DNA from: Streptomyces antibioticus
Lineage (GTDB): Bacteria > Actinomycetota > Actinomycetes > Streptomycetales > Streptomycetaceae
Assembly (NCBI RefSeq): GCF_002019855.1
Contig: NZ_CM007717.1
Span: 8,416,705 to 8,480,704, forward strand
Direction: 5' to 3'
DNA: 64,000 nucleotides
Position numbers and translations under genes: made by a program. The notes under the pieces were generated by a model. That model made no database searches. It saw nothing but the letters and a program-made list of their open reading frames with translations, and was not told the DNA's origin. The first letter of the stretch is position 1, and each line of letters starts with the position of its first letter. Shown here piece by piece: positions 7,977 through 16,561 of this stretch.

Positions 7977-9791
7977 TTGATACCCCACAGATCCAGCCGC
8001 CCTCGACGTACCCTCGTGCTGGCCGCCACACTCGGCGCGGCGCTCACCTTCGGGGCCCCCGCCGCGCTCGCCGGCACCGACCCCGTCACCCCTTCCGGCT
8101 CCGCCGCCCCTGCCCCCGCCCCCGTGCCCGCCCCTGAGGCGGCGCCCGCTGCGCAGAGCGCGGCCTGGGTCGCCGGCACCCGCGCCTACCTCGTGATCAC
8201 CGCCCCGGGCGACACCACGGCGGTCCGCAACGCGGTGACCGCCAACGGCGGAACCGTCTTCCAGTACTACGACGCGATCGGCGTCATCACCGCCCACTCC
8301 GCGTCCGCGTCCTTCGCCGCCACGATGCGCGGTGTGAGCGGGGTCCAGCAGGTCGGCGCCACCCGTACCTCCGACGTCCCGGCGGACGCCTACAACCCGG
8401 CGCTGCCCGCCAACCCGGCGCAGTCCACGACCCCTTCGGGTGAGCCGGTCCGCGCCGACATGACCCAGATCAAGGCCGACCAGGCCTGGGCCGTCACCAC
8501 GGGCTCCGCCTCCGTCAAGGTCGGCATCCTGGACACCGGTGTGGACGACCAGCACCAGGACCTCGCGCCGAACTTCAACGCCGCGGACTCCGCGTCCTGC
8601 GCGTACGGCAAGCCGGACACCCGTACGGGCGCCTGGCGCGATGTCGGTACCCACGGCACGCATGTGGCCGGCACGGTCGCGGCCGCCAAGAACGGCAAGG
8701 GCGTCATCGGCGTGGCCCCGGGCGTGCGGATCTCCTCGGTCCGCATCGCCGAGCCCGGCAGCTCGCTGTTCTTCGCCGAGAACACCATCTGCGGCTTCAT
8801 GTGGGCGGGTGACCACGGCTTCAAGGTCACCAACAACAGCTACTACACCGACCCGTGGCAGTTCAACTGCCCGGACAACGTCGACCAGGCCGCGATCATC
8901 GAGGGCGTCAGGCGTGCCCAGGAGTACGCGGAGGGCAAGGGCTCGCTCCAGGTCGCGGCGGCCGGGAATTCCAACATCGACCTGGCGAACAAGACCACCG
9001 ACACCGAGAGCCCGAACGACTCGACGCCGGTGACCCGCACCATCACCAACGCCTGCCTGGACATCCCGACCGAGCTCCCGGGCGTCGTCACGGTCTCGGC
9101 GATGGGCACGACCGCGAAGGCCTCGTACTCCAACTACGGCCTGAACGTCATCGACGTCACGGCCCCGGGCGGTGACTCCACCGGCATCTACAGCACGCTG
9201 CCGGGCGGCAAGTACGGTTCCAAGAGCGGCACTTCGATGGCCTCGCCACACGTCGCCGGCGTGGCGGCGCTGCTGGCCAGCACCAACCCCGACATCACCC
9301 CGGCAGAGCTGCGCGACAAGCTGGCCACCCAGGCCAACGACATCGCCTGCCCGTCGGACAGCCGCTGCAAGGGCACCACGGCCAGGAACGGCTTCTTCGG
9401 CGAAGGCCAGGTCGACGCCCTCAAGGCCGTCGGCAGCACCCCGCAGCCCGGCAAGTACTTCGAGAACACGGCGGACTTCGCCATCGGCGACAACACCACG
9501 GTGGAGAGCCCGATCACCGTCAGCGGCGTGACCGGCAACGCCCCGGCCACCCTCAAGGTAGGGGTGAACATCGTGCACACCTACATCGGCGACCTGAAGG
9601 TCGACCTGATCGCCCCGGACGGCACCGCCTACACGCTCCACAACCGCTCGGGCGGCAGCACCGACAACATCAGCCAGATCTACACCGTCAACGCCTCCTC
9701 CGAGTCCGCCGACGGAACCTGGAAACTCCGCGTCAACGACAACGCCCGCGGCGACACCGGCAGGATCGACTCCTGGAACATCACGTTCTAA
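7977..9791 (+). CDS. Secreted subtilisin-like serine protease (S8) with P domain
   Basis: 604 residues. A Sec signal peptide (RSSRPRRTLVLAATLGAALT to APAALA) is followed by an inhibitor-I9-like propeptide and the S8 catalytic domain. The triad is Asp in GILDTGVDD (D186), His in THGTHVAG (H226) and Ser in GTSMASPHVAG (S420). The last 100 residues form a proprotein-convertase P domain (YIGDLKVDLIAPDGTAYTL). Start chosen as TTG at 7977 because GGAGGA lies 6-7 bases upstream and the signal peptide is then complete. It is an extracellular endopeptidase, standing alone between divergent and unrelated neighbours. Confidence 0.93.
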   Translation: MIPHRSSRPRRTLVLAATLGAALTFGAPAALAGTDPVTPSGSAAPAPAPVPAPEAAPAAQSAAWVAGTRAYLVITAPGDTTAVRNAVTANGGTVFQYYDAIGVITAHSASASFAATMRGVSGVQQVGATRTSDVPADAYNPALPANPAQSTTPSGEPVRADMTQIKADQAWAVTTGSASVKVGILDTGVDDQHQDLAPNFNAADSASCAYGKPDTRTGAWRDVGTHGTHVAGTVAAAKNGKGVIGVAPGVRISSVRIAEPGSSLFFAENTICGFMWAGDHGFKVTNNSYYTDPWQFNCPDNVDQAAIIEGVRRAQEYAEGKGSLQVAAAGNSNIDLANKTTDTESPNDSTPVTRTITNACLDIPTELPGVVTVSAMGTTAKASYSNYGLNVIDVTAPGGDSTGIYSTLPGGKYGSKSGTSMASPHVAGVAALLASTNPDITPAELRDKLATQANDIACPSDSRCKGTTARNGFFGEGQVDALKAVGSTPQPGKYFENTADFAIGDNTTVESPITVSGVTGNAPATLKVGVNIVHTYIGDLKVDLIAPDGTAYTLHNRSGGSTDNISQIYTVNASSESADGTWKLRVNDNARGDTGRIDSWNITF

Positions 9792-9903
9792 AGGCGCGCT
9801 GGAACACGTCGGCGAGTCGGTCAACGACCACACCACAGTCCCGCTGAGTGGGTCACCGGGGAGCACTGCGACTGCGCCCCGGTGCCCTCCGCTGTGGGAG
9901 GCG

Positions 9904-10289
9904 ATGAGTTCCTACTGGCCGACCGGTGACCAGCGGCCCGACGCCGGTCCGGCGGAGATCGCGTTCGCGCGGAACTGGCGGGACACGCCGAAGGTGGTGT
10001 TCTCCTCGACGCTCGACAAGGTCGGCTGGAACACCCGCCTGGTCACCGGCGACGCGGTCGCCGAGGTCACCCGGCTCAAGGCGGAGGACGGCGGCCCGAT
10101 GACCATCGGCGGTGGGCGGCCCTGCGTGCCGGGCTGATCGACGAGTACGTGATCGCCACCCATCCGGTCTTGGTGGGCGGCGGCACGCCGTTCTTCACCG
10201 TGGTGGACGGCTGGGTGAACCTGAACATGGTGGAGACATGGCCGTTTCCCGGCGGCGTGGTTCTGACCAGGTACGGGACGAGGCGCTGA
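9904..10289 (+). pseudogene. Remnant of RibD C-terminal/dihydrofolate reductase family gene
   Basis: The first frame gives SSYWPTGDQ...RNWRDTPKVVFSSTLDKVGWNT and stops early after MTIGGG. The second frame continues ALRAGLIDEYVIATHPVLVG to a stop at 10289. Together they match the middle and C-terminus of small actinobacterial RibD_C proteins. The N-terminal NADPH-binding strand is missing and there is a frameshift or small deletion at about 10110, so the gene is dead or mis-sequenced. Confidence 0.7.
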
Positions 10290-10312
10290 GCAGCTTTCCG
10301 CTGTCTCACGGC

Positions 10313-10600
10313 TCATTCCTCGGTGGGGAGCCAGGTGCCGTGCAGGCCGAGGGGGACGCGGACGGGATACGGAGCCGGGCGACGGGGCCCTGGGCGGGAT
10401 CGTCGCCGGGCAGGACGAGGAGCCAACTGGTGTCGTCGGTCCTGTCGGTGGTGAAGGTCAGCCAGTAGCCGTGGTCGCTGCGGCGCGTACCCGGCGTCGG
10501 AGCGAAGACGGATTCGCCGACGGACAGGTCACCGGCGTCCCAGGCCTGGACCGTGGTGCCTGTCGTGCGGACGTCGTGCTCCATGCCGTGACGCACCGGT
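10313..10600 (-). pseudogene. C-terminal remnant of a carotenoid (RPE65-type) oxygenase
   Basis: The minus-strand frame reads VRTTGTTVQAWDAG, then FAPTPGTRRSDHGYWLTFTT and WLLVLPGDDPAQGPVARLRIP. A one-base shift then gives VRVPLGLHGTWLPTEE and a stop, the usual ending of carotenoid-cleavage oxygenases. The upstream three-quarters of the enzyme is absent. So this is a truncated gene with a -1 frameshift near its end. Confidence 0.6.
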
Positions 10601-10665
10601 CGGTTCCTGACCCGCGGGGATGGATGCGACTCGACGGGGACCGCACCAGCATCGCCCGCCACACG

Positions 10666-11109
10666 GTGCCCGCGTACCCCTTCGACCCGCCGGACCCGTC
10701 AGAGTTCCCCGACCGCCTGTACCCCCATCAAGCGGAGGCGGCGGTGGCAGCGCTCGCCATCATGGCCGAGGAGTGGCAGTCGGAGCCCGCACGCGAACGC
10801 TCCCGCCCCGACCGGGACGCCGTACCGGCGGGCGTCCGGACGCTACTCGGCCGGTACGGCCGCACCGCCCACTACTGGACCAACGCGAGAGCCGCCGCCT
10901 CCGACCTGGCCCCGGAGCTCATCGCCATGGGCCTCCAAGGCACGGAGTCCCACGGCTTCCTCACCTCCGAAGTCGCTGCAGGGTGGGATCGGGGCGAGGT
11001 GCTCTGTCAGTGCCGTCTCGTACGCTCTGTTCCTGATCACGCAGGCGGATGCGGAGGTGACGCGAACGGGCGGCAACGCATGGAGTCACACAGGCCCGTA
11101 TCAGCCTGA
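10666..11109 (+). CDS. Hypothetical protein fragment
   Basis: Strong Streptomyces codon bias and a protein-like sequence (DPSEFPDRLYPHQAEAAVAA, then YWTNARAAASDLAPELIAMG) over about 110 residues. The last 35 residues lose the bias and overlap the next reading frame, so the natural 3' end may be missing. The start at a GTG is arbitrary. Family not recognised; it may be a broken gene like its neighbours. Confidence 0.35.
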   Translation: MPAYPFDPPDPSEFPDRLYPHQAEAAVAALAIMAEEWQSEPARERSRPDRDAVPAGVRTLLGRYGRTAHYWTNARAAASDLAPELIAMGLQGTESHGFLTSEVAAGWDRGEVLCQCRLVRSVPDHAGGCGGDANGRQRMESHRPVSA

Positions 11110-11486
11110 TCTGACGGCTGCGTTCCGGCAGGCTCAGGTGGACGAACTGAAGGGGGACAACCGCGGCTTCGAGAGCCGGTCCGTCGAGGAGCTGTGGCAG
11201 GACACAGAGTGGCACGAGTACGTTTTCACCGGTGGCACCGGCACCGTGCTGGACTTTCCTCTCATGATCGAGGCCGGGGACAACGACGACGGGCCGTTCA
11301 TGCGGCCGCTGACCGACGACGAGGTGCGCGCGTGGGCCCCTCACGGCCGGCCCACCTACGACGAGTGGGACGCCGCCCTCGACTCCGAGCGGTTGGATTT
11401 CCCGGGCCGCGCCCAGGGGAACTGCACAGTGCTGTACCGCGACGGGAGGCCCGTGCGATCGGCTACTGGGAGTCACCGCCGACTAG
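11057..11486 (+). pseudogene. Hypothetical gene with two 3' frameshifts
   Basis: A conserved-looking frame starts VTRTGGNAWSHTGPYQPDLT and includes HEYVFTGGTGTVLDFPLMIE. Near 11455 it must shift by one base to read IGYW, and again a few bases later to read VTAD and stop at 11486. In the original frame it runs into unrelated sequence. Two single-base losses in 30 bases suggest decay or assembly error. Family not recognised. Confidence 0.45.
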
Positions 11487-11595
11487 GGGGTGTAAGTCCT
11501 GGTCGCGTGAGTCTGGCCTGCGCAGGCGGCGTCGTTGCGCGCGTGGTGCTGTGCATGATCGGCGTGTCAACTCGTCGTAGAGGTAGGGAAGCGCC

Positions 11596-11937
11596 ATGCC
11601 GATCACCAACCAGCAGGTCGCGGGACACGTGTTTCTGCGGCCGATGTATGACGATCCGTACTTCCCTGATCACCTGGTCGACGAGGGGAAGGCGATCCTG
11701 CTGCGGCTGTGTGAGCGCGTTGAGGCCGAACAGCCGTCGGATCTCCCAACCCTGTACGGGCTCACTCAGGCTGCGACCGAGGAATTCAACGCGCTGGGAA
11801 GGGAGTTCATGGCGACGGGCAGCGGGATCGAGACGGTCGCGCGCGAGTGGATCTGCGACGAGTTCTGTTTCGTCGCGTCGGCATACGGGTTCACGGACGC
11901 GGATGCGGAGGCGCTTACTGCCGGCCGGGACTGGTGA
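11596..11937 (+). CDS. DUF5713 family protein
   Basis: 113 residues, starting MPITNQQVAGHVFLRPMYDD after a GTAGGGAAG ribosome binding site. The motifs YPDxY-like PYFPDHLVDEGK, LTQAATEEFN and EWICDEFCFVASAYGF fit the small DUF5713 family as I remember it. Full length for the family, with intact frame and typical codon use, unlike both neighbours. Function unknown. Confidence 0.8.
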   Translation: MPITNQQVAGHVFLRPMYDDPYFPDHLVDEGKAILLRLCERVEAEQPSDLPTLYGLTQAATEEFNALGREFMATGSGIETVAREWICDEFCFVASAYGFTDADAEALTAGRDW

Positions 11938-11954
11938 ACGAGGACGGGAAAGCC

Positions 11955-12214
11955 ATCTCCGTCCATAGCCGTTGGTTGAGAGCTGCGATCAGCACGGTCG
12001 CCTCGCGGCGGACGGCGAGCTAGTCCTGTCGCGGGGCGAACGCACGGTGCTTCACGAGGCGGTTGATCCCGTACCCGACCGCACAGAGCTCGCGGTAGCC
12101 GGCCGGGTCGAAATGCGGCGCGCAGGTCGCCGCGATTCTTGCGGGGTGCGTACGCCTCGTTCTCGTCTCCGCACGCACTCCTTGGACCACCCCACCAGGA
12201 GGAACCAGTGTCAT
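11955..12214 (-). mobile_element. C-terminal remnant of an IS5-family transposase
   Basis: The minus strand reads HFDPAGYRELCAVGYGINRL and KHRAF, the conserved C-terminal Y-x2-R-x6-N-R-x-K block of IS5-type DDE transposases. An in-frame TAG then comes before LAVRREATVLIAALNQRL. The N-terminal catalytic part is absent. It is a dead fragment abutting the next gene's promoter. Confidence 0.7.
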
Positions 12215-12596
12215 ACCCGCACCTGATCACCCCCGAAAAGAACTCGCCGAAGCGAAAAGGCTGTCGAGCCTCCCGCGTATCGTCGTGATCTGTGGCTCCA
12301 CCCGCTTCGTGATCCAGATGAACGAGGCCGATCTGCGGGAGACGAAGGCCGGAAAGACTGTCGTCAAACCGGGGTGTGACATGAAGTCGCCGCATGTGCT
12401 TTGGTCCGATCCCGTCGAGGCCGAGGCGCTGAAGGTTCGACTCGACGATCTGCACCGGGCGAAGATCCGGCTCGCTGATGAGGTGCTCGTGGTTGGCGAC
12501 TACATCGGAGACAGCACCCGAGCCGAAATCGCCTACGCCCGGTCGCTGGGCAAGCCCCTGCGGTTCACGCACCCCGAAGTCGACCCTGACGCCTGA
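12208..12596 (+). pseudogene. Nucleoside 2-deoxyribosyltransferase-like gene with 5' frameshift
   Basis: The GTG at 12208 has a good GGAGGA site and encodes VSYPHLITPEK. A one-base shift is then needed to continue into ELAEAKRLSSLPRIVVICGS and the rest of the protein (CGSTRF, KPGCDMKSPH, VGDYIGDSTRAEIAYARSLG). The CGSTRF start and the D-S-T-R-A-E-I-x-Y-A motif resemble DUF4406/deoxyribosyltransferase-like proteins. The frameshift near 12240 means the gene as read cannot make the full protein unless it starts internally. Confidence 0.55.
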
Positions 12597-12793
12597 CAGC
12601 GGGAGCCTGCGCTGCGCGGTGGCGGAGGTGGCGTGGCCGTCGCGGAGTACGGCCGTTTCGGCGCCGGACAGCTCGCTGTCAAAAGGCGGCGAGGCCGCAG
12701 GGTCGGGGGCGCGCGCCGACATGGTGGATTCTCCTGCCGTAGGGGCGGAGGTGCCCCGGCCGCCGCTGGCTGGGGCACCCCATGAGCTCGGGT

Positions 12794-14176
12794 TCAGCAA
12801 CCGCCGGATGAGGGCGCCTGGCCGACGCCGGGTGTGGTCGGCGCGCCGATGCCGATCTGTACGAGAGGAGGCGCCGGGGTGCAGCAGCCCCCGTCGGCTG
12901 CCTGCTCGGCGGACGGGTCGTCGAAGAGGCCGGCGCCGCCGCACACCCCCGTTTCGGGGAGGGTGAGTTCGACGCGGTCGGCGGAGTCGAGGTCACCGGC
13001 GATGGCGGCGGTGACGGAGCGGACCTGCTCGCATCCGGTCATGGCGAGGAAGGTGGGAGCACGGCCGTAGGACTTCATACCGACCAGGTAGATGCCGGGC
13101 TCGGGGTGGGAGAGCTCGCGATGGCCGTGCGGGTAGACGGTGCCGCAGGAGTGCTGGTTGGGGTCGATCAGGGGGGCCAGCTCGGTGGGCGCCTGGAGGC
13201 GGTCGTCCAGGCCGAGGCGGATCTCGGAGAGGAAGGAGAGATCCGGGCGCAGGCCGGTGAGGACGATGACTTCGTCGACGGGGTCGAGGCGTCGGCCGTC
13301 CTCGTCGACGAGGATGAGCCGTCCGTCGTCGGCCCGCTCGATCGCTTCGGTGCGGAAGCCGGTGACGGCGTCGGCGTGGCCGTCGTCGACGGCGGCCTTC
13401 GCCGCCAGGCCCAGGGCGCCACGGGCCGGCAACTGGTCGGCATCCCCGCCGCCGAACGTGGAACCGGAGATACCGCGGCGCAGCACCCACACTGCGTGCG
13501 TGGCCGGCTCGGTGCGGGAGGCCTCGGCGAGGGTGGCCAGTGCGGTGAAGGCGGAGGCGCCGGAGCCGATGACCGCGGTGCGCTTGCCGACGTAGCGGGC
13601 GCGCACGGCCGGGTCCTTGAGGTCGGGCACCCGGTAGGTGACGCGGTCGGCGGCGGCCTTCTCGCCGAGGGCGGGCAGTCCGCTGGCTCCGGCCGGGCTG
13701 GGGCTGGCCCAGGTGCCGGAGGCGTCGATGACGGCGCGCGCGAAGAGGCGCTCCTCGCGGCCGTCGGCGGTGGTGAGGTGCAGCACGAAGGGCTGGGTTT
13801 CGCGGTCGGCGTCGACGATGCGGTCGCGTCCGGCGCGGGAGACACCGGTGACGCGCGCGCCGTAGCGGACGCGATCGCCCAGGGCGTCGGCCAGGGGCTG
13901 CAGGTAGAGCTCGGCCCAGTCGCCGCCCGAGGGATAGCCGGCGCCATTCGGCTTGGTCCAGCCGGTGGGGGCGAGCAGCTTCTCGGCAGCCGGGTCGGTG
14001 AGCTCGCCCCAGGTGGAGAACAGGCGTACGTGGCTCCACTCGCGCACCGCGGCCGCGGCGGCCGGTCCGGCCTCCAGGACCAGGGGGGTGATGCCGCGCT
14101 CGACAAGGTGGGCGGCTGCGGCCAGGCCGGCGGGGCCGGCTCCGATGACGACGACGGGGAGCTGCTGCTCGCTCAT
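12794..14176 (-). CDS. arsO: ArsO-type flavin-dependent monooxygenase
   Basis: 460 residues starting MSEQQLPVVVIGAGPAGLAA. The FAD Rossmann motif GAGPAG is at residues 12-17, and a second nucleotide-binding motif GSGASA is in the middle, giving the two-dinucleotide-domain fold of flavin monooxygenases and BVMO-like enzymes. ArsO proteins of this kind accompany arsenic operons in Streptomyces. The C-terminal tail is cysteine-rich (ETGVCGGAGL, DGGCCTPAPP), which could bind As(III). Forms a leftward operon with the small cysteine protein upstream and is divergent from arsR. Exact reaction unproven. Confidence 0.8.
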   Translation of the reverse strand: MSEQQLPVVVIGAGPAGLAAAAHLVERGITPLVLEAGPAAAAAVREWSHVRLFSTWGELTDPAAEKLLAPTGWTKPNGAGYPSGGDWAELYLQPLADALGDRVRYGARVTGVSRAGRDRIVDADRETQPFVLHLTTADGREERLFARAVIDASGTWASPSPAGASGLPALGEKAAADRVTYRVPDLKDPAVRARYVGKRTAVIGSGASAFTALATLAEASRTEPATHAVWVLRRGISGSTFGGGDADQLPARGALGLAAKAAVDDGHADAVTGFRTEAIERADDGRLILVDEDGRRLDPVDEVIVLTGLRPDLSFLSEIRLGLDDRLQAPTELAPLIDPNQHSCGTVYPHGHRELSHPEPGIYLVGMKSYGRAPTFLAMTGCEQVRSVTAAIAGDLDSADRVELTLPETGVCGGAGLFDDPSAEQAADGGCCTPAPPLVQIGIGAPTTPGVGQAPSSGGC

Positions 14177-14211
14177 GGTGGTCGGTCTCCCTGAGTGTTG
14201 GTCGGGTCGGA

Positions 14212-14391
14212 CTAGCGGGCGAAGGTGAGCGCGGACTGGGCGCGCTGCCGGTGGGCCTCGGCCCGGCAGGAGGCGTCGCAGACCTGTGCGCAGCCGTCGC
14301 AGAAACGGATGCCGGCCAGGCGCCGGGCGGTGTGGTTGGCGGTGTGGCGGGCGAGGGCGGCGGTGAAAGCGGTGCGGATTCGAGTGGTCAT
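14212..14391 (-). CDS. Small cysteine-rich protein of the arsenic operon (59 aa)
   Basis: MTTRIRTAFTAALARHTANH, then FCDGCAQVCDASCRAEAH. The four closely spaced cysteines (C-x2-C-x3-C-x3-C) could form a metal or arsenite site. It lies 35 bases upstream of arsO on the same strand and would share its promoter. Third-position GC is high and the reading frame is intact. No family name recalled. Confidence 0.6.
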   Translation of the reverse strand: MTTRIRTAFTAALARHTANHTARRLAGIRFCDGCAQVCDASCRAEAHRQRAQSALTFAR

Positions 14392-14457
14392 GGCGGTCAC
14401 GACGCTCCTTGTTTCGATGCCTGTCGATGTCCTTCGGCGTCTGGAGCTTGCCACCCG

Positions 14458-14477
14458 TATCGACGAGTGTCAACATA
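14458..14477. promoter_or_regulatory. Candidate ArsR operator between arsO and arsR
   Basis: Imperfect dyad TATCGAC-GAGT-GTCAACATA in the 91-base gap between the divergent transcripts, ending 6 bases before the arsR start. Position and ATCGAC/GTC half-sites fit autorepression by ArsR. The sequence match is only partial. Confidence 0.4.
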
Positions 14478-14482
14478 GACGC

Positions 14483-14845
14483 ATGTCGAAGTCAGAGGGA
14501 GCCGAACTGCCCGTCCTGGACACCGGGGCGGTGCCGTGCTGCCCGCCGATCGCGGCGGGCGAGCTGTCGCCGGCCGATGCGGAGAAGATGGCCGCCATGT
14601 TCAAGGCCCTGTCCGATCCCGTGCGGCTACGCCTCTTCTCCAAGGTCGCCTCGTATGCGGGCGGCGAGGCGTGCGTCTGCGACATCTCCGACGTCGGCGT
14701 CTCCCAGCCGACCGTTTCCCACCACCTGAAGAAGCTGCGCGAAGCCGGCCTGCTGACATCCGAGCGGCGCGGGACCTGGGTCTACTACCGGGTCGCCCCG
14801 TCCGTGGTCGCGGCGATGTCCGCCATGCTCGACCTGCGCACCTGA
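14483..14845 (+). CDS. arsR: ArsR-family arsenite-responsive repressor
   Basis: 120 residues. The winged helix carries the recognition helix SQPTVSHHLKKLREAGLL. The inducer site is the ELCVCDL-like GEACVCDIS (Cys64 and Cys66) at the start of the DNA-binding helix, and an extra CC pair sits at residues 19-20. This is the classical As(III) site of ArsR proteins. Divergent from the small Cys protein and arsO, which it probably controls together with itself. Confidence 0.9.
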   Translation: MSKSEGAELPVLDTGAVPCCPPIAAGELSPADAEKMAAMFKALSDPVRLRLFSKVASYAGGEACVCDISDVGVSQPTVSHHLKKLREAGLLTSERRGTWVYYRVAPSVVAAMSAMLDLRT

Positions 14846-15299
14846 CCGAGAGCGACGGCAGGCATCCGGGTCGGCGCCTTGGCCGTCGACCGTCGCGGAG
14901 TCGGGGGTGCCCAGGTGACTGGGGCGGTGTGGCAGCGACCTGGGCGCCCGGGCCGTGGCCGACGCCGCCCAGCCCAGCGGCCGCGGCAGATTCCTCCCCG
15001 GCCCCGCTGACCGCGACGGCACGCCCGCCCGCACCGCCCTCTCTCATATGCCGCACGGGTCCGATCACCAGGCGCGCTGCCCGGCGACGCGTCACGCGGG
15101 CGGGCTGCGTTACTCCACCGTGTGCAGTCGGCGCCTCTCGAAGAGGGAAAGAGAGGCTGAGGTGAGTCCCACGTGTCCTGTCAGGTACCGCCTGCCGCGC
15201 TCCGGGCGTTGAGGGCGGTGAAGCCGAGACCGGCACGGCGCACGTGGTGACCGGCGGCGAGGCCAGCCTGACCGCCGCAGGTCACCCGCGCGCTCCGTG
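14846..15299. other. No gene recognised between arsR and the aquaporin gene
   Basis: 454 bases of GC-rich sequence. Several overlapping frames are open on both strands but none looks like protein. It may be what is left of another ars gene, but I see no motif that shows it. Confidence 0.4.
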
Positions 15300-16037
15300 T
15301 CATTCGGCGGACCGGCCATGCACGAAGACGAGCGCCACGAGCGCCAGACCGACGACCCCGCCCACGAGTTGGGCGCCGATGAACCCCGGCAGCGAGCCCG
15401 GCGCGATGCCCGCGAAGGTGTCGGTGAAGGCACGGCCGATGGTCACGGCCGGGTTGGCGAACGACGTCGACGAGGTGAACCAGTACGCCGCGCCGATGTA
15501 CGAGGCGACCGCGACGGGGGCGAACCGGAGTCGGTCGGTGCGGGCCAGGCCGAAGATGAGCAGGATCAGGCCGGCGGTGGCGACGACCTCGCCCAGCAGC
15601 AGGTGCCCGGCGGACCGGTCGTGGGTGGACCACTTCACCAGCGGTTCGCCGAACATCGCATCGGCCAGGATCGCGCCCGCGACGGCCCCGACGATCTGGG
15701 CCGGGACGTAGGCGGCCGCTTCCCGGACCGAAACGCCCGCGCCGCCGCGGCGGGCGGTGAACCACTCGGCCAGGGTGACGACGGGGTTGAAGTGCGCGCC
15801 GGAGACCGGACCGAACAGGGTGATCAGAACGCCGAGGCCGAAGACGGTGGCCGTGGAGTTGGCCAGCAGTTGCAGGCCGACATCCTGGGTCAGCCCGGTG
15901 GCCTGGATACCGGAGCCGACCACCACCGCGACGAGGGCCGCCGTGCCTACCAGTTCAGCGGCGGCCCTGGCGATCAGCGGAGGAGTCTGGCGCAGGGTGG
16001 CCCCCGGGGCGGGCTGCAGCTCGATGTCCGCCGCCAT
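15300..16037 (-). CDS. Aquaporin/MIP channel of the arsenic cluster
   Basis: 245 residues and six membrane helices, with both pore motifs visible: GAHFNPVVT (NPV) and TSFANPAVT (NPA). In the arsR-aqpS-arsC arrangement known from Sinorhizobium, an aquaglyceroporin replaces an arsenite pump and lets As(III) made by ArsC leave down its gradient. The same logic fits here, with arsR upstream on the same strand and arsC divergent. Start is the ATG at 16037, with GAGGAG 6 bases upstream; a TTG 45 bases further up is possible. Confidence 0.85.
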   Translation of the reverse strand: MAADIELQPAPGATLRQTPPLIARAAAELVGTAALVAVVVGSGIQATGLTQDVGLQLLANSTATVFGLGVLITLFGPVSGAHFNPVVTLAEWFTARRGGAGVSVREAAAYVPAQIVGAVAGAILADAMFGEPLVKWSTHDRSAGHLLLGEVVATAGLILLIFGLARTDRLRFAPVAVASYIGAAYWFTSSTSFANPAVTIGRAFTDTFAGIAPGSLPGFIGAQLVGGVVGLALVALVFVHGRSAE

Positions 16038-16144
16038 GGCGGACTCCTCGGCTCGGTCGTGCTCGGTGGCCTCGGTAGCGGTCAACGGGACTCCTCGGTG
16101 CGTGCGGCTGGCGACGGGATGCGGCGGTGGACGGGCCCGGGGAT

Positions 16145-16459
16145 TCAGGGGCAGGACCGCTTGACGTTGTTCTCGGCCGTGGCCCGCGCGGTCTCCGCCA
16201 GGTCGGCGAACTGACCCGCGAGGGACGCGATGACGTCGGGCTTGAGCCGGTAGTAGGTGAACCGGCCGCAGGGCTCGGTCTCCAGGACCCCGGCCTCGCG
16301 CAGCACCTTCAGATGGTTGGACAGGTTGGTCTGCTTGGCCCCCGTCTCCTCGATCAGGTGCGTACTGCAAAGCGTCTCCCTGGCCAGCAAGGTGACGATC
16401 TGGAGGCGGAGCGGGTCGGCCAGAACCCGCAACAGATCAGTGTCGACTGACGTCAGCAT
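16145..16459 (-). CDS. arsR: Second ArsR-family repressor
   Basis: 104 residues with the winged helix KQTNLSNHLKVLREAGVL and wing GRFTYYRLKP. The metal site differs from the first ArsR: single cysteines at position 31 (ETLCSTHL) and 64 (TEPCGRF), so ligand binding may use a different geometry. First gene of the leftward operon with the aquaporin, divergent from the arsC genes. Three direct repeats in the promoter gap are its likely operators. Confidence 0.88.
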   Translation of the reverse strand: MLTSVDTDLLRVLADPLRLQIVTLLARETLCSTHLIEETGAKQTNLSNHLKVLREAGVLETEPCGRFTYYRLKPDVIASLAGQFADLAETARATAENNVKRSCP

Positions 16460-16508
16460 GGGCTGATACTCTCACATCACTCCGGGCTGATACCAGCCTG
16501 GGCTGAAC
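16460..16508. promoter_or_regulatory. Three direct repeats GGGCTGA(T/A)AC, likely ArsR operators
   Basis: GGGCTGATAC occurs at 16460-16469 and 16484-16493, and GGGCTGAAC at 16500-16508, all in the same orientation in the arsR-arsC gap. Direct rather than inverted arrangement is unusual for a dimeric repressor. The first repeat touches the arsR start codon. Confidence 0.5.
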
Positions 16509-16561
16509 CTTGGGACCCGTATCCTCACACCGGTGGGGACCCATGCCCCGAAGGGGTTCCC

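Noticed and set aside
7785..9866. 693-codon minus-strand open frame opposite the subtilase
   Set aside because: Made of Gly/Arg/Val-rich repeats, antisense to a clear secreted protease with a complete triad.
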